A DNA stretch of 45,536 nt from an uncultured Collinsella sp. (GCA_934621295.1 CAKTVB010000009.1:1-45536); one strand, 5' to 3'. Positions 7,997 to 17,078 are shown, numbered from the stretch's first letter. The notes: generated from the sequence alone by a model not told the origin. Numbers and translations: made by a program.

Positions 7997-10750
7997 CTAC
8001 TTGGCGTCCGCCCAGGTGATACCCGTCGATGCTTCGGCGATGAGCGGAACGCTCAGCTCAACGACGCCTTCCATCTCTTCGCGCACCATCGACGTGAGGC
8101 GCTCGACCTCGGCCTCAGGACACTCGAAATCGAGTTCGTCGTGCACCTGCAAGATCATGCGCGCAGCAAAACCCTCCGCCTCCAGGCGGCGCGCCACGCG
8201 ATTCATGGCGATCTTGATGATATCTGCAGCGCTTCCCTGCATGGGATGATTCATGGCAGTGCGCTCGCCAAAGCCGCGCTGGATGGGGTTTTTCATCTTG
8301 AGCTCAGGGATATGACGGCGACGGCCGAACATAGTCTCGGCATAACCCGTCTGCTTGGCCTGCTCCACCACGCGGTCCAAGAACACGCGCACGCCCGGAT
8401 AAGCCTCGTAATAGCGATCGATCATCTCGCGAGCCTCGGACATCGGGATATCAAGCGTCTGAGAAAGCCCGTAGGCTTGCTGGCCGTACACAATGCCAAA
8501 GTTAACAGCCTTGGCACGACTGCGCAGTTGTGGCGTCACCTGGTCGACCGGCACACCGAACACGCGCGAAGCGGTCTCGGCATGAAAATCCTCGCCTTCG
8601 TTGAAAGCGCGCACCAGGTGCTCATCACCCGAGAGGTGCGCCAACAGGCGCAGCTCGATTTGGCTGTAGTCGACCGCAAGGAAGACCGATCCCTCGCCCG
8701 CCGAAAACGCTGTCTTGACGGTGCGGCCCAATTCGGAGCGCGTCGGGATGTTCTGCAGATTGGGGTTCGACGAGGACAGACGACCCGTCGCCGTGATGGT
8801 CTGGTTGTACGTGGTATGCACGCGGCCGTCTCCCTGGCGCAGCGGGCCCAACGTATCCAGATAGGTTGACTTGATCTTGGTCATCTCGCGATATTTGAGA
8901 ATCAGACGCACGATCTCGTGGTCGTGAGCAAGCTCCTCGAGCTTCTTGGCGTTGGTGGAGTAGTAGCCGCGCTGAGTCTTCTTCAGGCCCTTAGTGGGCA
9001 GGCCCATCACGTCGAACAAGATATGGCTGAGCTGCATGGGGCTCGAGATATTGAACGTATCGTCACCCGCAAGCGAGCGAATCTTGCCCGCCAGCTCATC
9101 GATCTGGCCCTCGAGGCCCAGCGATAGATTATGCAGGCGCTCGGGATCAACGAGCATGCCCGTACGCTCCATGGAAGCGAGCACCGGCACCAAGGGCATC
9201 TCTATTTCAGAGAAAACGCGCGTCGCGTCCTCGCGCTCAAGAGCACGCTCGAGCGGCTCGCGAATCGCCAGGGCAAGTGCGGCGGTGCGTGCCGCACGAG
9301 CAGGGGCATTGACCGCAGCACCCTCCTCGCCACGCACAGGTGCAAGCGAAACCTGGAGATAGCGGTCGGCAAGATAGACGTCATCAAAGGCATCGCGCGA
9401 GGAATCAAGCAGGTAGGCGGCAACCACGGTGTCGAACAGTCGCGCCGAGTCGAGTGCTAGCGGGTCGAGCTGTTCGGCCTCGCTTGAATCGACCGGCGAA
9501 AGTTCGTGAATGAGTCCCTTGACGTCAGGCGAGACCACACGGCCCTCACGCAACAGGCGAGAAAGCGCACCGGCAACCAGACCATGAGAGAAATCGAACC
9601 CCGGAATATCCTCCACGGTGCCGCCCAGCTGCTGCTCAAAACCAAACAGGCAGCGCCCCGTCGCCACCCAAAGGGTGTGCGTCATACCAAAAAGGGCGCC
9701 CTCCTCGCGATCGTCATCGAGCACAGCCGCAACCCATTCCCCTGCCTCGAGTGCACGAGAAAGTTCATCCGCGGCATCCACAAGGGCACCCCGGTCGGAC
9801 CCTGTCACCATGGCCGGCTTCGACATCTCAAATGCGGCGGAAGTGGGTGCTTCTCCCCCATCGATCAGTGCGAGAAAGCGATTCTGCATCGCCATGATGC
9901 CCAGCTCGCCCAACGCGTCGCTTACCGCCTGGGCGTCGAATGCGGGGAACGCCTCATTCTCAAAATCGTACGTGACGGGAGCGTCGGTGCGAATCGTCGC
10001 CACCTTGCGCGAGAGCAGAGCGTCATCGATGTGCGCGCGAAGATTCTCGCCCATCTTGCCCTTAACCTCGTCGGCATGAGCGATTACCTCGTCGAGGCTG
10101 CCGTACTGTGCGATGAGCGCGCTTGCCTTCTTGGGACCGATACCTGGCACGCCGGGGATATTGTCGGAGCTATCGCCCTTGAGCCCGTAGAAATCAGGCA
10201 CGAGGGTAGGTGTGATGCCATGATAGAGGTCATCTACGCTTTCCGGCGTCATGATGGCCACATCCGAGAGGCCCTTGCGCGTGGACACCACATTGATGTG
10301 CTCGGTGACCAACTGGTACATGTCGCGGTCGCCCGTAACCAGGTACATGTCGCATCCGGCATCCTCGCCCGCGCGGGCAAGGGTCCCCAAGATGTCGTCG
10401 CCTTCCCAGCCCTCCGATTCCAAGATAGGGATGTTAAGTGTAGCGAGCAGCTGCTTGATCATAGGGAACTGCGCATGCAGATCGGGGTCCATCGGAGGAC
10501 GCTGCGCCTTGTACTGCGGCAGCATCTCCATGCGCACACGAGGGCGGCCCTTGTCAAATGCCACGGCGATGGCATCGGGCTTAAACTCATCGACCATCTT
10601 GAGGAACATATTCAAAAAGCCGAAGACCGCGTTCGTCGGACGGCCATCGGGGGCATTCATCGTGGGCGGCACCGCGTGGAACGCGCGATGCATGAGCGAG
10701 TTGCCGTCCACCACGGCGACGGTCTTGCGTGAATTATCTTGAACTGGCAT
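7997..10750 (-). CDS. polA: DNA polymerase I
   Basis: Pol I removes RNA primers and fills gaps in replication and excision repair. The 917-residue protein has an N-terminal 5'-3' exonuclease (about 1-310) beginning with VVDGNSLMHRAFHA and including the helix-hairpin-helix segment GVPGIGPKKA. The C-terminal family A polymerase domain carries motif A DYSQIELRLL (about 694), motif B RAKAVNFGIVYG and motif C QVHDEL (about 868). The middle 3'-5' exonuclease-like domain shows no DxE proofreading motif, so proofreading is probably absent, as in Bacillus and many actinobacteria. The ATG at 10750 follows AAAGGC. It is divergent from the M18 aminopeptidase and shares a promoter region of about 110 bp with it. 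Confidence 0.96.
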   Translation of the reverse strand: MPVQDNSRKTVAVVDGNSLMHRAFHAVPPTMNAPDGRPTNAVFGFLNMFLKMVDEFKPDAIAVAFDKGRPRVRMEMLPQYKAQRPPMDPDLHAQFPMIKQLLATLNIPILESEGWEGDDILGTLARAGEDAGCDMYLVTGDRDMYQLVTEHINVVSTRKGLSDVAIMTPESVDDLYHGITPTLVPDFYGLKGDSSDNIPGVPGIGPKKASALIAQYGSLDEVIAHADEVKGKMGENLRAHIDDALLSRKVATIRTDAPVTYDFENEAFPAFDAQAVSDALGELGIMAMQNRFLALIDGGEAPTSAAFEMSKPAMVTGSDRGALVDAADELSRALEAGEWVAAVLDDDREEGALFGMTHTLWVATGRCLFGFEQQLGGTVEDIPGFDFSHGLVAGALSRLLREGRVVSPDVKGLIHELSPVDSSEAEQLDPLALDSARLFDTVVAAYLLDSSRDAFDDVYLADRYLQVSLAPVRGEEGAAVNAPARAARTAALALAIREPLERALEREDATRVFSEIEMPLVPVLASMERTGMLVDPERLHNLSLGLEGQIDELAGKIRSLAGDDTFNISSPMQLSHILFDVMGLPTKGLKKTQRGYYSTNAKKLEELAHDHEIVRLILKYREMTKIKSTYLDTLGPLRQGDGRVHTTYNQTITATGRLSSSNPNLQNIPTRSELGRTVKTAFSAGEGSVFLAVDYSQIELRLLAHLSGDEHLVRAFNEGEDFHAETASRVFGVPVDQVTPQLRSRAKAVNFGIVYGQQAYGLSQTLDIPMSEAREMIDRYYEAYPGVRVFLDRVVEQAKQTGYAETMFGRRRHIPELKMKNPIQRGFGERTAMNHPMQGSAADIIKIAMNRVARRLEAEGFAARMILQVHDELDFECPEAEVERLTSMVREEMEGVVELSVPLIAEASTGITWADAK

Positions 10751-10860
10751 GGATGAGCCTTTCGTTTACCGGTTTCTCCCCACCAGTGTACACGCTTAAG
10801 GGAAGCACCCGTGATACCATGGCGGACGGATACAAGACCACATGCATCGAAAGGATGAAC

Positions 10861-12267
10861 ATGAAACGCCCCTGCGCATGGAAAAAGTACACCCCCGAGC
10901 AGCTCGTCGAGCTCGAAAAGGTCTGCTCCGGCTACAAAGAATTCATCAGTGAGAACAAGACCGAGCGCCTCTGCGTCCGCACCGGCGCCGCGCTCGCCGA
11001 GCAGGCAGGCTATGTCGAGCTTGGCCAGGCAGTCGCCGCGGGCAAGACGCTCGAGCCCGGCGACAAGGTCTATGCCGTGAACCACGGCAAGACCCTCATG
11101 CTCATGCAGATCGGCAAGCGCCCGCTGCAGGAGGGATTCAACATCCTGGGCGCCCATGTGGACAGCCCGCGCCTCGACCTCAAGCAGAACCCCACTTTCG
11201 AAGCAGGCGACATGGCCTACCTCGACACGCACTACTACGGCGGCGTGAAGGCCTACCACTGGGTCGCCTCCCCCCTCGCCCTCGTGGGCGTCGTTGCCAA
11301 GAAGGACGGCAGCGTCATCGACATTAACATCGGCGACGGCGCGGATGATCCCGTCTTCACCATCTCCGACCTGCTCATCCACCTTTCCGGCGAGCTCATG
11401 TCCAAGCCCGCTAAGGACGTTGTCGACGCCGAGTTGCTCGATGTCATCGTAGGCGGCCGCCCCGTAGTGATCGACGAGGCCGACAAGGACTCCGAGACCG
11501 ACGAGAAGGATCCCGTCAAGCAGCTCTTCCTCAACCTGCTCTCCGAGCGCTACGGCATCGACGAGGAGGACTTCCTCTCCGCCGAGATCGAGGTCGTGCC
11601 CGCCGGCCCCGCCCGCGACATGGGCCTCGATCGCTCAATGATCTTGGGATACGGCCAGGACGACCGCGTCTGCGCCTACCCGAGCCTGCTCGCCCAGATC
11701 GAGGTTGAAGCTCCCGAGCGCACGAGCATCTGCCTGCTCGTAGACAAAGAGGAGATCGGCTCCGTAGGCGCCAGCGGCATGACCAGCCGCTTCTTTGAGA
11801 ATACCGTCGCCGAGGTCATGGCGCTCGCGGGCGAGGAGAGCTCCCTTGCGCTGCGTCGTGCGCTCACCAACTCGCGCATGCTCTCTTCCGACGTGTCCGC
11901 TGGCTTCGACCCGAGCTACGCCTCCAAGTTCGAAACCAAGAACGCCGCTTACATGGGTCGCGGCCTGTGCTTTAACAAGTACACGGGTTCTCGCGGCAAG
12001 AGCGGCTCCAACGACGCCGACGCCGAGTACATGGCCCTCGTGCGCGACATCATGGATGAGGCCGGCGTAAACTTCCAGACCTGCGAGCTCGGCCGCGTCA
12101 ATGTGGGCGGCGGCGGCACCATCGCCTTCATCATGGCCGAGTACGGCATGGATGTCATCGACTCCGGCGTGCCCGTGCTCTCCATGCATGCCCTTTGGGA
12201 GGTTGCCAACAAGGCCGATATCTACGAGGCCTACCGCGGCTACAAGGCATTCCTCGAGCGCGCGTAA
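10861..12267 (+). CDS. M18 family aminopeptidase (aspartyl aminopeptidase type)
   Basis: This cytosolic di-zinc exopeptidase removes N-terminal residues from peptides. The 468-residue length suits bacterial M18 enzymes. Visible family motifs are GAHVDSPRLDLK (first zinc histidine and aspartate), YYGGVKAYHW, DKEEIGSVGASGM (catalytic Glu pair), SSDVSAGFDPSY and the C-terminal SMHALWE (zinc histidine). All metal and catalytic positions appear intact. The ATG at 10861 was chosen because AAAGGA lies five nucleotides upstream. An ATG two codons earlier overlaps that site. It is monocistronic and ends at a strong terminator. The exact residue preference (acidic or general) is not certain. Confidence 0.93.
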   Translation: MKRPCAWKKYTPEQLVELEKVCSGYKEFISENKTERLCVRTGAALAEQAGYVELGQAVAAGKTLEPGDKVYAVNHGKTLMLMQIGKRPLQEGFNILGAHVDSPRLDLKQNPTFEAGDMAYLDTHYYGGVKAYHWVASPLALVGVVAKKDGSVIDINIGDGADDPVFTISDLLIHLSGELMSKPAKDVVDAELLDVIVGGRPVVIDEADKDSETDEKDPVKQLFLNLLSERYGIDEEDFLSAEIEVVPAGPARDMGLDRSMILGYGQDDRVCAYPSLLAQIEVEAPERTSICLLVDKEEIGSVGASGMTSRFFENTVAEVMALAGEESSLALRRALTNSRMLSSDVSAGFDPSYASKFETKNAAYMGRGLCFNKYTGSRGKSGSNDADAEYMALVRDIMDEAGVNFQTCELGRVNVGGGGTIAFIMAEYGMDVIDSGVPVLSMHALWEVANKADIYEAYRGYKAFLERA

Positions 12268-12295
12268 GACCTGCCCCCAATCGCCCCCTTTACAT

Positions 12296-12330
12296 GGCGG
12301 TGCCGACACGTTGGTCGGCACCGCCGTTTT
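12296..12330 (+). terminator. Rho-independent terminator of the M18 aminopeptidase
   Basis: A perfect 12-bp stem (12296-12307 with 12314-12325) has a 6-nt loop and is followed by GTTTT, about 30 bp past the stop codon. Confidence 0.88.
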
Positions 12331-12389
12331 CAATTTGAGGTGGATTCCGCGCGAGGTGCGATAATCGGTTTTACAACGAGGAGGCCGCC

Positions 12390-13202
12390 ATGCTGCAAGT
12401 CATCATCTCCCCCGCCAAACAGATGCGGGCGACACAAGACACATTTGAGCCACGGGGCATTCCACCGTTTCCACGCGAAACGAAACGCCTCCACAACGCA
12501 CTGCTGGATATCGAGCGAATCGAAGGCGCCGACGGCCTGCAAAACCTTTGGGGCGTGAGCGACCGCCTGCTCGTCAGCTGCTTGGATGTACTGCATGCCT
12601 TTGCGCCCGTAACCGATGCCGACACTCTACGCATTTCAAACATCGCCCGACATGTTTCCCCCGCCATCATGAGCTACCGCGGTATCCAGTATCAAAGCAT
12701 GGCGCCCACCGTTATGCAGACATCGGAACTCAGATGGCTAGAAAGCCACCTGTGGATTCTCTCCGGCCTTTACGGATGCGCGCGCCCCTTCGATGCAGTA
12801 ATGCCCTACCGGCTAGAGATGGGTGCCAAACTCGCCATCGACGACAAGCGCGACCTCTATGCCTTTTGGGGCGATAGGCTCGCGCGCACCATCGCGTCAA
12901 ACGGCAACGCCACCACGGTCGTAAATCTCGCGAGCGTGGAGTACGCTCGAGCGGTGCTTCCCCATATTGGCCCCAAAGCGAGCATTATCACCTGCATCTT
13001 TGGTGAAGAGCTGCGTCATGGCAAGCCTCTCCAACGAGCAAGCGCCAGCAAGAAAGCACGCGGCTCCATGGTTCGCTGGATGGCAGAGCATGCCATCGAA
13101 GACGCCTGTCAGCTCCCCGCTTTCAACGTCGGCTACCGCTATACACCAGAGCTTTCGAGCGAAGACACCCTGGTCTTTCTTAATAACGCCACGTCTTTTT
13201 AG
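12390..13202 (+). CDS. yaaA: YaaA family peroxide-stress protein (DUF328)
   Basis: YaaA-family proteins bind DNA and in E. coli limit intracellular iron and oxidative damage during peroxide stress. The biochemical activity is not settled. The 270-residue protein has the N-terminal SPAKQM motif, the central GLYG...RPFDAVMPYRLEMG block and the C-terminal GSMVRWM segment that define the family. The ATG at 12390 follows GAGGAGG at good spacing. It stands alone between a terminator and the TPP riboswitch promoter. Together with the superoxide reductase at 43.5 kb it would add to oxygen defence of an anaerobe (inference). Confidence 0.93.
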   Translation: MLQVIISPAKQMRATQDTFEPRGIPPFPRETKRLHNALLDIERIEGADGLQNLWGVSDRLLVSCLDVLHAFAPVTDADTLRISNIARHVSPAIMSYRGIQYQSMAPTVMQTSELRWLESHLWILSGLYGCARPFDAVMPYRLEMGAKLAIDDKRDLYAFWGDRLARTIASNGNATTVVNLASVEYARAVLPHIGPKASIITCIFGEELRHGKPLQRASASKKARGSMVRWMAEHAIEDACQLPAFNVGYRYTPELSSEDTLVFLNNATSF

Positions 13203-13249
13203 GCGTGCATTCTCTCCTTCCACCGGATGAAGCGACACGCGACGCGGAG

Positions 13250-13255
13250 TATACT
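13250..13255 (+). promoter_or_regulatory. Probable -10 element of the thiC transcript
   Basis: TATACT lies 40 bp before the TPP riboswitch. No convincing -35 was seen. A 7-bp GC hairpin (13263-13269/13279-13285) lies in the early leader. Confidence 0.45.
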
Positions 13256-13294
13256 GTGCGCAGGCCCGCACCACAGCAGCGGGCCAAACAAACA

Positions 13295-13384
13295 TGGGGA
13301 GCTTGCGGGACACGGCAGGCTGAGATTGGGCGCGCCCGCCGAGGACCCGCAGAACCTGACATGGGTAATGCCAGCGAAGGGAGA
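13295..13384 (+). ncRNA. TPP (THI-box) riboswitch
   Basis: The highly conserved thi-box is present: a 5' GGGGAGC arm, CTGAGAT in the J3/2 region, and the downstream block ACCCGCAGAACCTGA...GGGTAATGCCAGCGAAGGGAG. Its 3' P1 strand AGGGAG (13379-13384) lies 8-14 nt before the thiC ATG and is the only ribosome binding site. TPP binding should therefore hide the Shine-Dalgarno sequence and stop thiC translation. No terminator stem follows, so translational control is inferred. Confidence 0.96.
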
Positions 13385-13392
13385 TTTTGTTC

Positions 13393-14730
13393 ATGACCGA
13401 ACACCAAACCGACAATCTTGTCACGCAGATGGATTACGCGCGTGCCGGGCAGATTACTCCGCAGATGAAAGAAGTCGCCGAGCGCGAACATCGTGACCCC
13501 GAATACATTCGCGAGCGCGTCGCCGACGGCCGCATCGCCATCCCCGCGAACATCGTCCATATCAAAAAGGGCATGCGCGCCTTTGGTGTGGGCGAGGGCC
13601 TTTCCACAAAGGTAAACGTCAACCTCGGTATCTCCGGCGACAAGGCAGACGCCGCCGAGGAGTGGAAGAAGGTGAAGATCGCCGAAGACCTGGGCGCCGA
13701 CGCCATCATGGACCTCTCCAACTCGGGCAAGACCCGCAAGTTCCGCCAACAGCTCATTGACGAAACCCCGCTTATGGTGGGAACCGTTCCCATGTACGAC
13801 GCCATCGGCTATATGGAAAAACCGCTCGTCAAGCTCACCAAGGACGACCTGCTGGCAACCGTACGAGCACACGCCGAGGACGGCGTGGACTTCGTAACCA
13901 TCCATGCGGGCATCAACCGTTCCGTCATCAAGACCTTCAAGGAGACCGGCCGCCTCATGAACATCGTGAGCCGCGGAGGGTCGCTGCTCTTTGGCTGGAT
14001 GGAAGTCACCGGTAACGAGAACCCCTTCTACGAGTTCTATGACGAGGTGCTCGACATCTGCCACGAGTACGACGTCACCATCAGCTTGGGCGACTCCTGC
14101 CGCCCCGGATGTCTCTACGACGCCAACGATGCCACCGAGACCGCCGAAATCATCGAGCTGGGAAAGCTCGCCGTCCGCGCTTGGAAGCGCGGCGTGCAAG
14201 TGATGATCGAGGGGCCAGGTCATATGGCCATCGACGAAATCGCCGCTAACATGAAGATGGAAAAGCGCCTGTGCCACAACGCACCCTTCTACGTGCTGGG
14301 ACCGCTCGTCACCGATATCGGCGTGGGCTACGACCACATCACCGCTGCCATCGGCGGCGCCATTAGCGCCAGCGCGGGTGCAGACTTCCTGTGCTACGTC
14401 ACCCCCGCCGAGCATCTATGCCTGCCCGACGCACAGGATGTGCGCGACGGCCTGATTGCCACCAAGATTGCCGCGCACGCAGCAGATATCGCCAAGAAGG
14501 TTCCCCATGCGCGCGACGAAGACGATCGCATGGGCCAAGCGCGCCGCAAGCTCGACTGGGAAGAGATGTGGAAGCATGCCCTCGACCCCGAGCGCGCCCG
14601 CGAGCGCTATGAGAGCTCGCCCGCCGCAACCGAGGGCACCTGCACCATGTGCGGCAAGATGTGCGCCGTGCGCACCGTCAACAAGGTGTTCGAGGGAACG
14701 ACGATCGACCTCGGCATGGACGACGAGTAG
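13393..14730 (+). CDS. thiC: Phosphomethylpyrimidine synthase ThiC
   Basis: ThiC is a radical SAM enzyme that rearranges AIR into hydroxymethylpyrimidine phosphate for thiamine. The 445-residue protein is the short form without the N-terminal domain of enterobacterial ThiC. It contains the GDSCRPGC segment, the EGPGHMAIDEI motif and a C-terminal cluster motif CTMCGKMC. The cysteine spacing is Cx2Cx3C rather than the Cx2Cx4C of E. coli, a pattern I recall from other anaerobes and archaea. The ATG at 13393 directly follows the TPP riboswitch, whose 3' end supplies the ribosome binding site. thiD follows 81 bp downstream, so the pair supplies the pyrimidine half of thiamine. Confidence 0.97.
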   Translation: MTEHQTDNLVTQMDYARAGQITPQMKEVAEREHRDPEYIRERVADGRIAIPANIVHIKKGMRAFGVGEGLSTKVNVNLGISGDKADAAEEWKKVKIAEDLGADAIMDLSNSGKTRKFRQQLIDETPLMVGTVPMYDAIGYMEKPLVKLTKDDLLATVRAHAEDGVDFVTIHAGINRSVIKTFKETGRLMNIVSRGGSLLFGWMEVTGNENPFYEFYDEVLDICHEYDVTISLGDSCRPGCLYDANDATETAEIIELGKLAVRAWKRGVQVMIEGPGHMAIDEIAANMKMEKRLCHNAPFYVLGPLVTDIGVGYDHITAAIGGAISASAGADFLCYVTPAEHLCLPDAQDVRDGLIATKIAAHAADIAKKVPHARDEDDRMGQARRKLDWEEMWKHALDPERARERYESSPAATEGTCTMCGKMCAVRTVNKVFEGTTIDLGMDDE

Positions 14731-14754
14731 CCACTCCTTTTTTCGATTCTCATC

Positions 14755-14794
14755 GGGCCCATGGCGCTCCACACCAGCGCCACGGGCCCGCTTT
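14755..14794 (+). terminator. Hairpin between thiC and thiD, possible weak terminator
   Basis: A 14-nt arm (14755-14768) pairs with 14776-14789 with one mismatch and is followed by CTTTC, a poor T-tract. It may reduce read-through into thiD or protect the thiC mRNA. Confidence 0.5.
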
Positions 14795-14811
14795 CACATT
14801 GCGAGGCATCT

Positions 14812-15624
14812 ATGAGCACATCGACATTGCCAGCCGTTCTGACCATCGCAGGCTCCGACTCGAGCGGAGGAGCGGGCATCCAGGCAGACATCAAGACCAT
14901 CGCTGCGCACGGGCTGTTCGCCGAATGCGCCATCACGGCGATTACCGCGCAGAATACCTGCGGCGTGCGCAGCATCCAAAACATCGACCCGACCATCGTT
15001 GCCGACCAAATTGACATGGTGTTTGAGGACATCCGCCCCGCGGCGGTAAAAATCGGCATGGTCTCCTCTTCGGAGATCATCGAGAAAATCGCCGAACGTC
15101 TGAAGAGCTGGAAAGCACGAAACATCGTTGTCGATCCCGTCATGGTGGCAACCAGTGGCGCCCGCCTCATAGATGAGGACGCACAGGGGGCGCTCACCTC
15201 GCAGCTCTTCCCGCTCGCAACGCTCATCACCCCCAATATCCCGGAAGCAGAGCTCCTCTCCGGCATGTCTATCGAAGACGGGGCCTCCCAAGAGCAGGCA
15301 GCTCGTCTCCTCATGCAGCGGTACGGATGCGCAACACTGGTAAAGGGCGGGCATCGCATCAACGAGGCCAGCGACGCGTTGGCGTGCGAAACGAGCGACG
15401 GGGCCAAAACCACCTGGTTCACCCATCCCCGCGTCAACAACCCCAACACCCATGGCACTGGATGCACGCTCTCCTCGGCTATCGCCTGCGGGCTCGCCCA
15501 AAACCTGCCGCTCGCCGACGCCGTTGAGGCAGCGAAGCGCTATCTCACCGGCGCCCTTGAGGCTCAGCTCGACCTTGGCCAGGGCTCTGGCCCCCTTGAC
15601 CACATGTGGCTCTATCGCCGATGA
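14812..15624 (+). CDS. thiD: Hydroxymethylpyrimidine / phosphomethylpyrimidine kinase
   Basis: ThiD phosphorylates hydroxymethylpyrimidine twice to give HMP-diphosphate, the pyrimidine donor for thiamine phosphate synthase. The 270-residue ribokinase-like protein begins with AGSDSSGGAGIQADIKT (substrate-binding region) and has GTGCTLSSA near the C-terminus (anion hole and catalytic base region). DPVMVATSGA is also present. The ATG at 14812 is preferred over an in-frame ATG 51 bp upstream, because the upstream residues are not family-like and lie inside the thiC-thiD hairpin. It follows thiC on the same strand and is probably co-transcribed under the TPP riboswitch. No thiE or thiM is present here. 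Confidence 0.96.
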   Translation: MSTSTLPAVLTIAGSDSSGGAGIQADIKTIAAHGLFAECAITAITAQNTCGVRSIQNIDPTIVADQIDMVFEDIRPAAVKIGMVSSSEIIEKIAERLKSWKARNIVVDPVMVATSGARLIDEDAQGALTSQLFPLATLITPNIPEAELLSGMSIEDGASQEQAARLLMQRYGCATLVKGGHRINEASDALACETSDGAKTTWFTHPRVNNPNTHGTGCTLSSAIACGLAQNLPLADAVEAAKRYLTGALEAQLDLGQGSGPLDHMWLYRR

Positions 15625-15632
15625 TGTATTGC

Positions 15633-15702
15633 TAGAGCCTCGTTAGATTGCCAAAGGTAGAGCCTCGGAAATCCGAGACACGTCACCTGAAACCGTCCGA
15701 GG
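15633..15702 (+). promoter_or_regulatory. Repeats and alternative hairpins in the luxR leader
   Basis: A perfect 10-bp direct repeat TAGAGCCTCG occurs at 15633-15642 and 15658-15667. CTCGGA (15664-) can pair either with TCCGAG (to 15677) or with TCCGAGG (15696-15702), which overlaps the ribosome binding region. This could be an operator or a translational switch. Confidence 0.35.
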
Positions 15703-15711
15703 GTGGGGCCC

Positions 15712-16704
15712 ATGAGTTTCTCGTTCTTCATTTACACCATTCTCATCATGGGCGTAGCCCTGGTGACCAGCTCCGTCGCACTTGTGGTCTGGCTCATGAC
15801 GCGCCGTCGCGACGCGATCATCTCGGCCATCGGCTTTCTCGCCTATATGCTCGACCTTTCGGTCATCTTTTTTGACGAGTACAACCGCATGAAGTACGAC
15901 TATGCCGTAAGCTTTGAGATGCCATTGCAGCACCCGGGAACGCGTTGCTTTCTGGGCATCGTGATCATCGGCTGTATTTTTGCCTGGACGATCCTGCGCC
16001 TGCGCGACGAGCTCACGCTCAAGCGGATGGCAATCGTGCTCGTTCCGCTCGCGATAGTACAGCTTCTCCTGGTTCCCCGCCCAAGCCTTGCGAGCACGGT
16101 GCAGCAGTATCTCTTCTGGCTCAGCCGCGATCTTTGCAATATCGCCTGCCTTGGCTATGTGTACTGGCGCTATCGCCACATGACAAACAAAGCCGAACGG
16201 CTTGACCTGGAGCGAAGCAAAACTTTTTTCAAAATCGCCTGCGTCCTCGCCGTCCTGGTTATCGTCGAGGACACCTTCATGATCTTGCTCTACAAGCCCG
16301 ACATGAGCAATCCTTTGGTCGGCACCTTCCTATGGTACCTAAGCGAGCGCAACATTTCGGAAAACGTGTTGATGATCGTAGCCGCAGCACAACTTTTCAA
16401 GCAATTCGCCCATATGCTGAGGATCTACGCCAAGCATCCGCGTGCCGACGAGGATGTAGCCACCGAGCGACGCGACTCGCAAGAAGACCTTGCGTCCCGC
16501 ATCGTGATTTTCTCCGATAGGAACAGTCTGTCCAACCGCGAGCAGGAGGTGCTCTCCCTCGTGCTGCGCGGATTGGACGCCCAAAACATCGCGAGCGAGC
16601 TGGTGATCAGCCCCGGTACCGTCAAGGCACATCTGCATCGCATCTACGTCAAGTCGAACGTAAAAACCCGCGACGAGTTGATCGAAGCCTTCTGGCGCTC
16701 CTAA
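15712..16704 (+). CDS. Membrane-bound LuxR-family transcriptional regulator
   Basis: The 330-residue protein combines an N-terminal membrane region with a C-terminal LuxR/GerE helix-turn-helix (about 268-330). About seven hydrophobic segments lie between residues 4 and 225. The DNA-binding part has LSNREQEVLSLVLRG and the recognition-helix segment ISPGTVKAHLHRIY. A linker rich in Arg, Asp and Glu joins the two parts. No receiver or PAS domain is visible, so a ligand in or at the membrane is the likely input. Such regulators are abundant in Coriobacteriia and often sit next to the metabolic genes they control. Here the next genes are an amidohydrolase and a MATE exporter. The ATG at 15712 is preferred over a GTG three codons earlier. 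Confidence 0.85.
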   Translation: MSFSFFIYTILIMGVALVTSSVALVVWLMTRRRDAIISAIGFLAYMLDLSVIFFDEYNRMKYDYAVSFEMPLQHPGTRCFLGIVIIGCIFAWTILRLRDELTLKRMAIVLVPLAIVQLLLVPRPSLASTVQQYLFWLSRDLCNIACLGYVYWRYRHMTNKAERLDLERSKTFFKIACVLAVLVIVEDTFMILLYKPDMSNPLVGTFLWYLSERNISENVLMIVAAAQLFKQFAHMLRIYAKHPRADEDVATERRDSQEDLASRIVIFSDRNSLSNREQEVLSLVLRGLDAQNIASELVISPGTVKAHLHRIYVKSNVKTRDELIEAFWRS

Positions 16705-16740
16705 CGCGTCTTTCCTAACGCATCTTCCGCCAAAAAGCGA

Positions 16741-16791
16741 AACGCCCGTTTTGCAACCCACTCAAAGGTTTGCAAAACGAGCGTATTTTTT
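16741..16791 (+). terminator. Rho-independent terminator of the luxR-family gene
   Basis: CGCCCGTTTTGCAA pairs with TTGCAAAACGAGCG with one mismatch and is followed by TATTTTTT. An outer GCCAAAAA/TTTTTTGGC pairing could make it work in both directions. Confidence 0.85.
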
Positions 16792-16835
16792 GGCGAAAGC
16801 CCCAACCTTCTCCGTTCACGGCAATGAAACAGCAA

Positions 16836-16884
16836 TAAACCACGAGAATAAAACACCTGGTAAACCATGTAAACCGGCTTAACC
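16836..16884 (+). repeat. Phased TAAACC repeats, candidate operator
   Basis: TAAACC occurs at 16836, 16861 and 16870, and TTAACC at 16879. The last three are spaced exactly 9 bp apart. They lie in an AT-rich stretch about 195-240 bp before the amidohydrolase start, where a regulator site would be expected. Confidence 0.4.
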
Positions 16885-17078
16885 TCACCATCTATCGCGC
16901 TCTATCTTGGCGCAGTGGGAAAGGCGTGCGTAAATGACCATAAGGCAACAGGCAGCGTACGAGCCGAGCTCCCACCGAGCGTATGAAACGCACCGCACTG
17001 AGAGCTACGCCCCCAAGCAAACGCATGCGCGGATCGTCGTGATTCATGCATAGTCCAGAAACGTCTGAGGAGGCACTT

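Larger units (their letters stand above)
16705..17078 (+). other. Intergenic region upstream of the amidohydrolase
   Basis: This 374-bp gap has no gene. It contains the luxR terminator (16741-16791), a run of phased TAAACC repeats (16836-16884), and about 190 bp with no further clear signal before the GAGGAGG ribosome binding site of the amidohydrolase. Confidence 0.6.
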
